In this document: positions 33,998 to 41,990 of the stretch, in pieces
Position numbering within the stretch: the first letter of the stretch is position 1
Layout of the letters: each line of letters starts with the position of its first letter
Program-made: the position numbers and the translations under genes
Assembly: GCA_036502005.1 (NCBI GenBank)
Contig: DASXZH010000029.1
Span: 87,263 to 151,262 of the forward strand
Direction of reading: 5' to 3'
From: DASXZH01 sp036502005
Lineage (GTDB): Bacteria; Armatimonadota; Fimbriimonadia; Fimbriimonadales; Fimbriimonadaceae
Length of the DNA stretch: 64,000 bases
Notes under the pieces: model-generated
Told to the model about the DNA's origin: nothing
Database searches by the model: none
The model's input: the letters and a program-made list of their open reading frames with translations, nothing else

Positions 33998-35569
33998 TTA
34001 GAACTCCTCGCGTTGGCAGACGCGCAGGACCTCCTCAGGAGTGGTTCGGCCGTTGAGGACGGCCAGTCGGCCATCGCCCAGAAGAGTTCTCATCTCCAAA
34101 TGTTCTACCGCATGAGCCTTGATATCGCCCGAAGAAGCACGCTCAACTGTCATGTGGCGTACTTTTTCGTCAATGGACAGCAGTTCGTAAAGGCCTTGCC
34201 GCCCTTTGAAGCCGCTGCCTTGGCATTTGTCGCAACCTTTGCCGCGCATAATATTGGCTTTAGCTGCTTCTTCTTCGGTGATGCCAACGGAGCGAAGCGC
34301 ATCGGCCGATTCTTTGCTGGGAACCGAGCAGAACGGGCAGTTCCTTCTCAGAAGCCTTTGCGCTACTACTCCGATTAAGGAACTTGCCGCAAGATAGGGC
34401 TCAACACCCATATCGAGAAGCCTTGTAATGGCGCCGGGAGCATCGTTCGTGTGGAGCGTGCTGAAAACGAGGTGGCCGGTGAGAGCGGCGTGAATGGCGA
34501 TTTCCGCCGTCTCATGGTCTCGGATTTCTCCGACCATGATCACGTCCGGGTCTTGGCGGACGATGTTTCTTAAACCACTCGCAAATGTTAAGCCGATTTG
34601 GGGTCGAACCTGGATCTGGCCAATGCCAGGAACCTGATACTCGACCGGGTCTTCAATGGTGAGAATGTTCGTGGTTGGCGAATAGATTTCTTGAAGGCTT
34701 GCGTAGAGCGAGGTCGACTTACCGGAACCGGTAGGGCCGGTGGCGAGGATGATGCCGTAAGGCTGTTTGATAACCCTTCGAAACCGTTCCAGCGTATCGG
34801 GCTGCATTCCAAGGTCCGGCAGACCAAGCATGGCAGTCGATTTATCGAGAATACGCATGACCGAGCGCTCGCCGTAAACGGTGGGCACGATGGAAACACG
34901 AACGTCGATCTGGCGTCCGGCGATGTTGAGCTTGATACGGCCGTCTTGCGGCAGTCTTCGCTCGGCGATGTTCATTTCGCCAAGAATTTTAATTCTTGAA
35001 ATAAGTGCGGCCTGCATCCGCTTTGGCGGGCGCATAACGTCGTGGAGCATGCCATCTATTCGGTATCGAACCTTGACCTCTCTTTCGTAGGGCTCGATGT
35101 GGATGTCGCTCGCTCCATCCTTTACTGCCTGCGCAAAGATGAGGTTGATCATCTGAACGACGGCCGTTTCGCCGGCCATCTTCTGGAGGTCGGCAAGGTC
35201 GGTCGGCTCTTCAAACTCACCACCCGCTTCGTCAGAGGATGGAATGTTTGAGAGGATCTCGTTTAAGAATCTCTCTTCAATAAAATCGCGAACCAGATTC
35301 GGTTCGGCTAAAACTGCTCTAACGTGACGGTTGAGGAGAATCCCCAGGTCGTCCACCGCGGACATGGCTTCAATAGAGCCTATGGCGACCACTAAAACTC
35401 CGTCTTCAAGCGCAACCGGAACAACCTGGTGCTTAAGGGCGTAATCGCCAGGCACCAAATCGAGAGCCAGCGGATCTGGCTTTACTTCGGAAAGATCAAA
35501 AAACTCCAGACCTAGATTGTTCTCGCTTTTGCGTAAAGAAGTAAAGGTCATAGGGGAAGTTACGGCCAT
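33998..35569 (-). CDS. gspE: Type II secretion ATPase GspE
   Basis: The ATG at 35569, eight bases after GAGGGG, gives 523 residues. The N-terminal GspE/MshE domain (LALDLVPGDYALKHQVVPVA) is followed by Walker A GPTGSGKSTSLYA, the Asp box and Walker B region (DPDVIMVGEIRDHETAEIAI), the His box HLVFSTLHTNDAPGAITRL and a zinc-binding CPFC...CDKC pair near the C-terminus. It powers pseudopilus assembly. It is the first gene of the operon. Confidence 0.95.
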   Translation of the reverse strand: MAVTSPMTFTSLRKSENNLGLEFFDLSEVKPDPLALDLVPGDYALKHQVVPVALEDGVLVVAIGSIEAMSAVDDLGILLNRHVRAVLAEPNLVRDFIEERFLNEILSNIPSSDEAGGEFEEPTDLADLQKMAGETAVVQMINLIFAQAVKDGASDIHIEPYEREVKVRYRIDGMLHDVMRPPKRMQAALISRIKILGEMNIAERRLPQDGRIKLNIAGRQIDVRVSIVPTVYGERSVMRILDKSTAMLGLPDLGMQPDTLERFRRVIKQPYGIILATGPTGSGKSTSLYASLQEIYSPTTNILTIEDPVEYQVPGIGQIQVRPQIGLTFASGLRNIVRQDPDVIMVGEIRDHETAEIAIHAALTGHLVFSTLHTNDAPGAITRLLDMGVEPYLAASSLIGVVAQRLLRRNCPFCSVPSKESADALRSVGITEEEAAKANIMRGKGCDKCQGSGFKGRQGLYELLSIDEKVRHMTVERASSGDIKAHAVEHLEMRTLLGDGRLAVLNGRTTPEEVLRVCQREEF

Positions 35570-35770
35570 TATGCCCACCCCTCGTTGGTTGCTAAGCTTA
35601 CTGTTCCGGCGATATTCCTCATCATTTGGCTGACCTTAACTACGTTGAATAGGCTCTTCTTTGTCCCCGCCGTCGGGTGCATTCTTTGAGCCTGACTTAC
35701 TAATAGAATTTAAACTTTCAATCTTAAAGCAATCTGTGCGGGAGCCTAGAGAAGTCTTAGGAAAGGGGGA

Positions 35771-35879
35771 GTGATAGGTGAAAAGTGATACGTGATAGGA
35801 GCGCGGAGCAACAGTAAACCGTAAACGGTAAAGAGACGGAATAGCTCACGGACTCCGTTCGCGGGTAAACTTACCGGAT
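35771..35879. repeat. Degenerate repeat tract (GTGATAGG and GTAAACC units)
   Basis: GTGATAGGTGAAAAGTGATA and CGTGATAGG (35771-35799) are followed by GTAAACCGTAAACGGTAAAG (35813-35832) and a partly inverted GGTAAACTTACCGG near 35863-35876. The GTGATAGG part matches the arm of the element at 55036-55113. Confidence 0.6.
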
Positions 35880-35886
35880 TCCGTCA

Positions 35887-35920
35887 AACAAAAAATCCCT
35901 GGCTGATTTCAGCCAGGGAT
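35887..35920 (-). terminator. Rho-independent terminator of the 110-residue gene
   Basis: ATCCCTGGCTGA (35895-35906) pairs perfectly with TCAGCCAGGGAT (35909-35920), and on the minus strand the stem is followed by TTTTTTG. It lies 23 bases after the stop of the gene at 35944-36276. Confidence 0.88.
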
Positions 35921-35943
35921 TGGGGTGTATAAGTGCGTTTGTT

Positions 35944-36276
35944 TTAAGAAGCTTTCGCGTGTTCGGCGGCGAAGTCCTGGAGAGCAGTTGTAAGCGAGAT
36001 AACCTCGTCACGGTTGTATTCTCCGCTTGTCACCAAGTTCTCTAGCGTGTTCGCCAGGCCCGCAAAGTTCGGGGAAACCCAGACTCCGAGGGGGCAGTTG
36101 AACGAGTCGGGCTTAACGAGTGTGAGGCGATAGCCGGCAGAACCGGAATTCTCATCGCACCAGTTGAGGCCCTTGTAGATCAGGTCTTGTATAGAGGTGT
36201 AAACCCCGGTTACCTTGGAGCGGCCGGTTTTATCCACCTGCTCGGCAACCCAATAAAGGCGTCGAAACATCATCAT
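35944..36276 (-). CDS. Unrecognised 110-residue cytosolic protein
   Basis: The gene begins with three ATG codons in a row, preceded by AGGA at normal spacing, and ends at a strong terminator, so it is a real, monocistronic unit. The product (FRRLYWVAEQVDKTGRSKVT, YTSIQDLIYKGLNWCDENSG, LVKPDSFNCPLGVWVSPNFA) has no signal or membrane segment and mixes short strands and helices. I do not recognise the family. Its leader has two perfect hairpins (36303-36317 and 36334-36349), suggesting regulation of expression. Confidence 0.75.
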   Translation of the reverse strand: MMMFRRLYWVAEQVDKTGRSKVTGVYTSIQDLIYKGLNWCDENSGSAGYRLTLVKPDSFNCPLGVWVSPNFAGLANTLENLVTSGEYNRDEVISLTTALQDFAAEHAKAS

Positions 36277-36302
36277 TTCATTTTCCTAAGCGTCATTGCT
36301 TT

Positions 36303-36349
36303 GCGCGCTAAACGCGCCCCTTTATTTAGTTTTCGGGTCGATTGACCCG
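36303..36349. promoter_or_regulatory. Two short hairpins in the leader of the 110-residue gene
   Basis: GCGCG-CTAAA-CGCGC (36303-36317) and CGGGTC-GATT-GACCCG (36334-36349) are perfect inverted repeats 27 to 73 bases before the start codon. They could be operators or RNA structures. No U-run follows either one in a way that suggests a terminator. Confidence 0.4.
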
Positions 36350-36436
36350 TAGCTTCAATGATTTTACCTTCAAAGGTATTCATCCCAGGTTAAGACTGCC
36401 ATAAACTGGGAAATGCTCCAGGAAATGGAAGTGGCT

Positions 36437-36526
36437 TTAGGTATTCGGCGCTCAGCCTTAGGAATTCGGAATGACCTGGGCAGTAGTTCAGGCTCGAAAA
36501 CCGAAGGCCGAATACCGAATACCTAA
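36437..36526. repeat. Inverted-repeat element with GGTATTCGG-unit arms
   Basis: TTAGGTATTCGG (36437-36448) and CCGAATACCTAA (36515-36526) are perfect 12-base inverted copies. Between them are further related units, AGGAATTCGGAAT on the left side and CCGAAGGCCGAATACCGAAT on the right side. The tract ends 11 bases after the aminopropyltransferase stop codon. Confidence 0.7.
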
Positions 36527-36536
36527 GGCTCTCCCC

Positions 36537-37466
36537 CTAAGCTGTCCAAACAAACGGCTTGGCATCCGTAACCACCCGGCCGTGCTCTTCAATTGCTCTG
36601 AGTAGGTACTCAGGAAGAGTGAAAACAGACTGGTGATAGCGCGGCGTGTAATAGCGGTTCGTAACCTCGCGCTCTTTCAACCTTGCCATTAGCTTCTGCT
36701 CCGTTAACTCCAAAGGATCGTGCTTTTTACTGGCAAGAATGAATCCCCATGGCATCATGAAAGTGCTCACAAGTCCGTAGTAGCCGCGAACATAGGGAAA
36801 CACATCTTTCATGGATTCCAGGGTTGCCATGCAGGAGGCATAACAAAAGGGATAGTTCTCGTTCGCGCAACCTGATTGCATCGCGTAAACGCCATCCTCG
36901 CTCATGGCTTCCGCGCAGATTCGGTAGTACTCCTCGGTGAAGAGGTACATGGCCGGGCCGCCTTCGAGTGGGTCGGGCAGGTCGCTCAAAATGACATCGA
37001 AGTTGGCGCCCTTGTTGTCCTCCAGATACTTGCGGGCATCCATGTGGAGCAGTGTTGTCCGTTTATCTTCGAATGCTCCTTGGTGCCATTCTGGCATGTG
37101 GACCTTGACCATATCGATGAGTTCCTCATCGATGTCGATCATAACCGCCTCTTCAACCGTGTTGTGCTTTAGGGCTTCTCTTAGCGTTGCCCCTTCCCCG
37201 CCGCCGCAAATGGCGACCTTTTTGGGATTCGGATGGCAGCACATAGCCGGCTGGCTCATGCACTCGTGAAACACGTATTCATCTAGCAGCGAACTCTGGA
37301 TCTTGTAATCGAGCAGGAGGGTCTTTCCGAATCGGGGAATTTCTCCGATCTGATATTCCTGATATTTGGTTTTGCCTTCAACGAGAAACTTCTCGATGGT
37401 AAAGAGCCAGGTTACGGCTTCGGTATGCGTTTCGGCCACGAACATGCCGGTCTGTTGAGAAAACAT
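36537..37466 (-). CDS. speE: Aminopropyltransferase (spermidine/thermospermine synthase family)
   Basis: The 309-residue protein has the N-terminal beta domain (YQEYQIGEIPRFGKTLLLDY, IQSSLLDEYVFHECMSQPAM) and the Rossmann core with AICGGGEGATLREALKHNTV, the decarboxylated-AdoMet Asp motif VMIDIDEELIDMVKVHMPEW, and ILSDLPDPLEGGPAMYLFTE. The MPEWHQGAF and DPLEGGPA sequences resemble Thermus triamine/agmatine aminopropyltransferase and plant thermospermine synthase more than E. coli SpeE. It transfers an aminopropyl group to a polyamine; the exact acceptor is uncertain. The upstream region is shared with the divergent ankyrin gene. Confidence 0.9.
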   Translation of the reverse strand: MFSQQTGMFVAETHTEAVTWLFTIEKFLVEGKTKYQEYQIGEIPRFGKTLLLDYKIQSSLLDEYVFHECMSQPAMCCHPNPKKVAICGGGEGATLREALKHNTVEEAVMIDIDEELIDMVKVHMPEWHQGAFEDKRTTLLHMDARKYLEDNKGANFDVILSDLPDPLEGGPAMYLFTEEYYRICAEAMSEDGVYAMQSGCANENYPFCYASCMATLESMKDVFPYVRGYYGLVSTFMMPWGFILASKKHDPLELTEQKLMARLKEREVTNRYYTPRYHQSVFTLPEYLLRAIEEHGRVVTDAKPFVWTA

Positions 37467-37633
37467 TCGGAAATAAAACCTCTAAGTTGAAAAATTGACC
37501 GGTTATTGTGGCATAAACGGGAGCGGTTGATTGCCCACAGTTGAGTTCGAGAGGCCATCCCGAGTTCGACCGGATTGCAAGGTTGCTCCAAAGAGCATGT
37601 GCGGACCGATTGAAGCAGGTATAGACTAGAACC

Positions 37634-39294
37634 ATGGCAAGAGCCTACATCGCCTTGGCGCTCATCGGTCTGGTGTCACAAGGCTGCGCGCCCCATGTTG
37701 TAGCGTTAGCGGTCGGCCAAGCCCAACAGCATGTCTACACCCCGCAAGATGAAAAACGCTCGACCGTAAGCTATTCGATGCGATCAGCGCGGATGACGTA
37801 AACCGTGTTCGCGGTCTACTAAAAAAGGGTGCCGATCCAAACGCGACGCAAATTGGATATACCCCTATCATCAATGCTGCTGAATCAAGCCATAGCCTAG
37901 AAATCGAAAAGCTGCTTATCTCTAAAGGCGCGAAGGTGAACGTACAGCAGCCGGGCCAAGGCTGGACAGCATTGATCATGGCTTCACAAAGCGGCCGCGA
38001 CGACACTGTAAGCTTTCTTATCAGCAAGGGCGCGGACCCGAACATTGCTCTGAATGACGGCAAAACCGCACTTCATCTGGCGGTTGAACGAGGTTCGGTA
38101 GAGACCGTTTCCGCCTTGCTGGCGGCCAGTGCGAAAGTGGCCGCTCGCACAAAGATCGATCCGGCCGTGCAATACCCGGATAAAGAGCAATACGAACGCG
38201 TAACCGAACCGGGGTTTGTTCTATCGGGGCAAACGCCGTTTCAAGAACTTGCCGAGCGTTGGAATGGAAAAATAGCGGAGCTATTGCTTAAGAACGGCTC
38301 CCATGTGGACGAGACTGACGATAACGGATGGACAGCACTCCACTGGGCGTGCAAGTATGGAAACCCGGATGCAGCAAAGGCACTTCTCGATCTTGGCGCG
38401 AATGTGAACGCGCTTTCCAAACACGGAAATACTCCTTTGCATAACGCCACGCATGCCTTAGCCGGATTTCCTGCACCAGATGTGATGCGAATCTTGCTTG
38501 CAAGGGGGGCAAACCGGTCTGCAAAAAATGCGGATGGTTTAACTCCTCTTGCGATGCTGCGAAGGGATGTCGGGTATATCTTGCAAAATGCGGTTGATCT
38601 GGAACCAAGACAAGATAAATGGGAGCAGATCTTCCTCAAAGATGCCAATTACGCAGCCAAGCTTCTCGACCCAAACGCTCCGCAAATAACTCTGCCGACT
38701 CCCCTCCCAAAAAGCAATATTACAACCTTTCACCTCGAGTTCGGCGCATCGTCTATTAAAGCACAGGTAGTTCGTGACAAGGGTTATACGACCCTCCGTT
38801 TAGTAATTCCGAAGGAAGAAGCCGATGGTTTTATAATTTCGGACATCACACTGGATTATTACGATCCGCTTACTTCTCTTCCGGTTAAGGTTGACCGCGA
38901 AACTCGTAGCGCATTGATAAAGTTTCCGCCCGCCGCCGGTAAAGATGGATATTTATCTTTCACTTACGCCTCCCCTAGTGGGAGTGGAACGATGTACCGA
39001 GCCTCAGGCAGTGAAGTTGCTTTGTTTGATAGGCTTCCTGCTGGTGGCGTTCAGATTAAGTCGGTTGTTCAAGATCGGGCCGAGCTAATCCGTATCGATA
39101 CCCTATCGTTGGCCGAGCATAAGCTATCTAGATATTCGGGCCAAATCCTTGCGATCAAACCGGCCGGCGAGGTCAAGATTCCTGGATTCGTACTTCGAAA
39201 GGCGGATGCAAATGGTGAGTACAACTGCCGCATCAATTATAGCTATCGAGTCCTACCGAATGTCAAATGGCGTCACGGCTGGACCGTTTTATGA
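37634..39294 (+). pseudogene. Ankyrin-repeat lipoprotein, interrupted by a single-base frameshift
   Basis: Two frames together make one gene. The first (from the ATG at 37634) encodes a lipoprotein signal, MARAYIALALIGLVSQGC, and runs into TAA at about 37801. The second is open from 37753 to 39294 and encodes KLFDAISADDVNRVRGLLKK, then ankyrin repeats (GADPNIALNDGKTALHLAVE, DDNGWTALHWACKYGNPDAA, KHGNTPLHNATHALAG) and a beta-rich C-terminal domain of ~200 residues. Ankyrin-frame coding begins mid-repeat, with no start codon. Adding one A to the A5 run at 37752-37756 would join them as DEKTLDRKLFDA. The deletion may be a sequencing error or real decay. Confidence 0.8.
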
Positions 39295-39313
39295 TCAAAC
39301 ATGGAATAACACG

Positions 39314-39325
39314 TATAATAAACAT
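39314..39325 (+). promoter_or_regulatory. Consensus -10 box (TATAAT) for a leaderless antitoxin transcript
   Basis: A perfect TATAAT (39314-39319) is followed by six bases (AAACAT) and the ATG at 39326. With the usual spacing, transcription starts at or next to the start codon. There is no Shine-Dalgarno sequence. The -35 region is weak. Confidence 0.55.
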
Positions 39326-39607
39326 ATGATTCGTCCCACGAATATCCACTCGGTTACAGACTTCACTCGCAATGCGAAGACTTATATCGATCAAGTAAAA
39401 GAAAGCAAGGAGCCCATCGCTCTCACCGTTAACGGTAACGCGGAGGTGATTCTGCAAGACGCGAACAGCTATCAGCAATTGATGGACGAAGTAGAACGTA
39501 GCCGTTTTATTGCCGCCATCAGGGAAGGCGAAAAGGCCGTGCGGGAGGGCCGGGTTTATAGCTCTGAAGAAGTATTTGCCGACCTAAAAACGAAACTTGG
39601 ACTATAA
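39326..39607 (+). CDS. Phd/YefM-family antitoxin
   Basis: The ATG at 39326 gives a 93-residue protein with the Phd/YefM DNA-binding fold: IHSVTDFTRNAKTYIDQVKE, SKEPIALTVNGNAEVILQDA and NSYQQLMDEVERSRFIAAIR, followed by an acidic helix and EGRVYSSEEVFADLKTKLGL for toxin binding. It neutralises the downstream ParE-like toxin and would repress its own promoter. An upstream in-frame extension reaching into the ankyrin gene is not coding. The toxin gene begins inside its last codons. Confidence 0.9.
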   Translation: MIRPTNIHSVTDFTRNAKTYIDQVKESKEPIALTVNGNAEVILQDANSYQQLMDEVERSRFIAAIREGEKAVREGRVYSSEEVFADLKTKLGL

Positions 39608-39925
39608 GGTCAACTTTTCTGAGCCAGCTTGGACTGATGCCGTCGAATTTGCGCTCCACATTCTGGAGATCGAACAATCGGCGTCGAAGGCAGCGAAATG
39701 GGTCAAGGTCTTACTGAAGCTGTTGCGGGTTTGAGCCAATTCCCGGGTCGGCACCCGCTAGTTCGAGAGGAAGAAGAGTTTGAACGCCCTTGCCGGTGTT
39801 GCATGTACCACTCGCATCGTATCATTTACGGCATCGATGACGCCAGGAAGGAGATCATTATTTTACGTATCTATCACGGTGCCCGCAGGTCGCTTACTCA
39901 ATCGGATATCCTGCCGGAAAACTAA
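39597..39925 (+). pseudogene. ParE/RelE-family toxin, interrupted by a single-base frameshift
   Basis: From a TTG at 39597, overlapping the antitoxin stop by 11 bases, the frame reads DYKVNFSEPAWTDAVEFALH and ASKAAKWVKVLLKL, the N-terminal helices of ParE toxins, then stops at 39731. The other frame continues EAVAGLSQFPGRHPLVREEE, SHRIIYGIDDARKEIIILRI and YHGARRSLTQSDI, the usual ParE C-terminus. One extra G in CTGAAG (near 39710, giving CTGGAAGCT) would join them as a ~109-residue toxin, the normal size. As written the toxin would be inactive; a base-calling error is equally possible. Confidence 0.8.
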
Positions 39926-39996
39926 GAAGACCTAAACAGTCCCCAAATTTCTAAGAGGAAACCGATAGAACTCAAACTATCGTCTAAGGAAGCTAC

Positions 39997-41223
39997 ATGC
40001 TTGCGAAACGGATATTCAACGGTCTGGTGGCAACCCTTCTCGTCGTCGGCTTACTGGAAATGGTTACCGGCCTTATCCTTCTACCACTTTACAAGCCAGG
40101 CCTAACAACATCCTACAACTCCTCCAAAGGGCTCCCAACTATCCTCGAAAGCATCCACCACTGGCTCAGTGCAATCCTCATCGTAGTCGGTGGGCTAGCC
40201 CTCCTTTTCGGGCTCTATTCAAGCGCGTACAAGCTCAACTCTAAGAAGCTCTGGATTGGAACACTCCTACTAACGCTTCTGGCCGTTTTTCTTCAACTCA
40301 CGGGGCACCTGCTCCCTTGGGATGTGCACGCGGTAAGAAGCGCAGTAATAGAGATCGGTATAGGCGGCAACGTGCCCGTTGTTGGAAGCGCCCAGGGCGA
40401 CCTTTTAAGAGGCGGCAAAACTTTCGGGGCCAACACTCTCCAGCTTTGGTATTGGGCTCACATCGCCATCTTCTCCCTGATTTGGCTGGGCATTGGGATA
40501 TTTTCCCAGAGAAAAGCCAAAGCGGTTGGTTACTCTTCCAAAGCCCTAACCATTGGCGCGGGAATTATGGTTGCGGCAGGGCTTATCTTTGCCATCATAG
40601 CCCCCGTTCATCTCGGCTGCGCTGCAACGGCCGGCGACTTCCAAAACTACACAGCGAAGCCGGAGTGGTACATCCTCCCGCTTCACGCCCTCCTCGGCAT
40701 CGTGCAAGGAATAAATCCCTCACTCGCCTTTGTGGGAACCATGGTGATTCCCGGGATCGGCGTCCTGCTCGTCGCCCTCGCCCCTTGGCTCGATAAGCGG
40801 GCAAAGGAAGGCAAGAAATCGATTTACGGCCCGGTGCTAGCTTCCATTATCCTAATAGGAGGCACCGCCCTTTTCATAAGCAGCATGGGTGACGTCGCTT
40901 CACCGAATGGGCCAAACAACTACACGGTTGCCGCGCAACAAACGCCAACAAACCAAGCGGCCCTCGATCCAAACCTAATAGCCGCCGGCAAGCAACTCTT
41001 TGCCCAGCAGGGCTGCGCGGATTGCCACACGATAAACGGAACGGGTGGTACGGGCGGGCCCGTGCTGGATGGAGAAAGCACTCGCCACCCGAGTCTCCAA
41101 TGGCAGATCGACCACCTGACAAAGCCCACCTCAGTGTCCTCCGGCTCAACAATGCCCGCTTACGCAAACATCGGCCAAACCAAATTAAAGGACCTGGCCG
41201 AATACCTAGAAACGCTAAAGTAG
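39997..41223 (+). CDS. Cytochrome b-cytochrome c fusion protein
   Basis: The 408-residue protein is an integral-membrane cytochrome b with a C-terminal monoheme cytochrome c. Cytochrome b features are ESIHHWLSA (His54), TGHLLPWD, NVPVVGSAQGDLLRGGK, WYWAHIAI (His155) and the quinol-site PEWY motif (222-225). The His pair His54/His155 fits the heme bL ligands; positions +14 from each are Ala68 and Phe169 instead of His, so the heme bH site appears lost. The c domain has CADCH (340-344) and likely axial Met386 (STMPAYANI). AAGGAAGC precedes the ATG. No Rieske gene lies nearby. It probably transfers electrons from quinol to its own heme c. Confidence 0.85.
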   Translation: MLAKRIFNGLVATLLVVGLLEMVTGLILLPLYKPGLTTSYNSSKGLPTILESIHHWLSAILIVVGGLALLFGLYSSAYKLNSKKLWIGTLLLTLLAVFLQLTGHLLPWDVHAVRSAVIEIGIGGNVPVVGSAQGDLLRGGKTFGANTLQLWYWAHIAIFSLIWLGIGIFSQRKAKAVGYSSKALTIGAGIMVAAGLIFAIIAPVHLGCAATAGDFQNYTAKPEWYILPLHALLGIVQGINPSLAFVGTMVIPGIGVLLVALAPWLDKRAKEGKKSIYGPVLASIILIGGTALFISSMGDVASPNGPNNYTVAAQQTPTNQAALDPNLIAAGKQLFAQQGCADCHTINGTGGTGGPVLDGESTRHPSLQWQIDHLTKPTSVSSGSTMPAYANIGQTKLKDLAEYLETLK

Positions 41224-41246
41224 GGCAACCATGCCAAAATAAAGAA

Positions 41247-41990
41247 ATGGCAGGCCACTCGAAGTGGAAAAACATCCGAATACGCAAGGGTAAGCAGGAC
41301 GCAGTCCGCGGCAAGCTCTTTACTAAGCTCAGCAGAGAGATCATCGTCGCCGCGAAAAACGGCGGAGGAGATCCTTCGATGAACCCGCGACTGAGGGTCG
41401 CCGTCACAAAAGCTCGCGAAGCTTCGCTTCCGATGGAAAACATAAAGCGATCCATCCAGCGTGGCACTGGAGAAATCGAGGGAATCGATTACGAGGAGCT
41501 GACCTACGAGGGCTATGGCCCCGGAGGTTCAGCAATCATGCTGGAGTGCTATACCGAGAACCGCAACCGAACGGTGGCGGACGTTCGCCATGCATTTACA
41601 AAGGCAGGCGGAAACCTCGCCGAAAACGGCTCCGTGAGTTGGCAATTCAAACATGTTGGGCAAATTACCGTCCCAAAAGAGAAGCTGGATGAGGAAGAGT
41701 TCACCTTAATGGCCATCGATGCGGGTGCCGAAGATGTGACCGTTGAAGAGGAAGAGTTCATCGTCTATACAACCATCGAAGGGCTTCACAGCACAAATGA
41801 TGCGCTCGAAAAGCAGGGCATCAAAACCGACGAAGTTGGCCTAACTTACATTCCCACAAACATGGCAAACGTGACTCAGGGTGATATGCCAAAATTGATA
41901 CGGCTTTTGGAAGCTTTGGACGACCTTGACGATGTCCAGGAAACGTACGTGAACGTGGATATCACTGAGGATATGCTGCAGGAGGCTTGA
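41247..41990 (+). CDS. yebC: YebC/PmpR/TACO1-family protein
   Basis: The ATG at 41247 gives the standard start MAGHSKWKNIRIRKGKQDAV; earlier in-frame codons belong to the previous gene's shadow. The 247-residue protein has all family blocks: LFTKLSREIIVAAKNGGGDP, NPRLRVAVTKAREASLPMEN, YEGYGPGGSAIMLECYTENR and GGNLAENGSVSWQF. Long described as a transcription regulator, the family is now also linked to translation through polyproline stretches. It starts 24 bases after the cytochrome gene and its stop overlaps the rhomboid TTG start. Confidence 0.95.
   Translation: MAGHSKWKNIRIRKGKQDAVRGKLFTKLSREIIVAAKNGGGDPSMNPRLRVAVTKAREASLPMENIKRSIQRGTGEIEGIDYEELTYEGYGPGGSAIMLECYTENRNRTVADVRHAFTKAGGNLAENGSVSWQFKHVGQITVPKEKLDEEEFTLMAIDAGAEDVTVEEEEFIVYTTIEGLHSTNDALEKQGIKTDEVGLTYIPTNMANVTQGDMPKLIRLLEALDDLDDVQETYVNVDITEDMLQEA

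Larger units (their letters stand above)
35570..35943. other. Intergenic region before the type II secretion operon
   Basis: No gene is supportable. The operon's promoter should lie here but no strong -35/-10 pair was found; TATTAG near 35700 on the minus strand is the best -10 candidate and is weak. The part from 35765 to 35885 holds degenerate short-unit repeats, and 35885-35920 a terminator. Confidence 0.5.

Noticed and set aside
33617..34378. 253-residue plus-strand ORF opposite gspE/gspF
   Set aside because: It is the complement of two clear coding regions; no start signal or recognisable protein motif was seen.
39149..39325. N-terminal extension of the antitoxin
   Set aside because: It overlaps the end of the ankyrin gene, and a consensus TATAAT lies just before the ATG at 39326, which gives the normal antitoxin length.
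40874..41467. 197-residue minus-strand ORF opposite the cytochrome fusion and yebC
   Set aside because: It crosses the ends of two real genes and shows no conserved motif.
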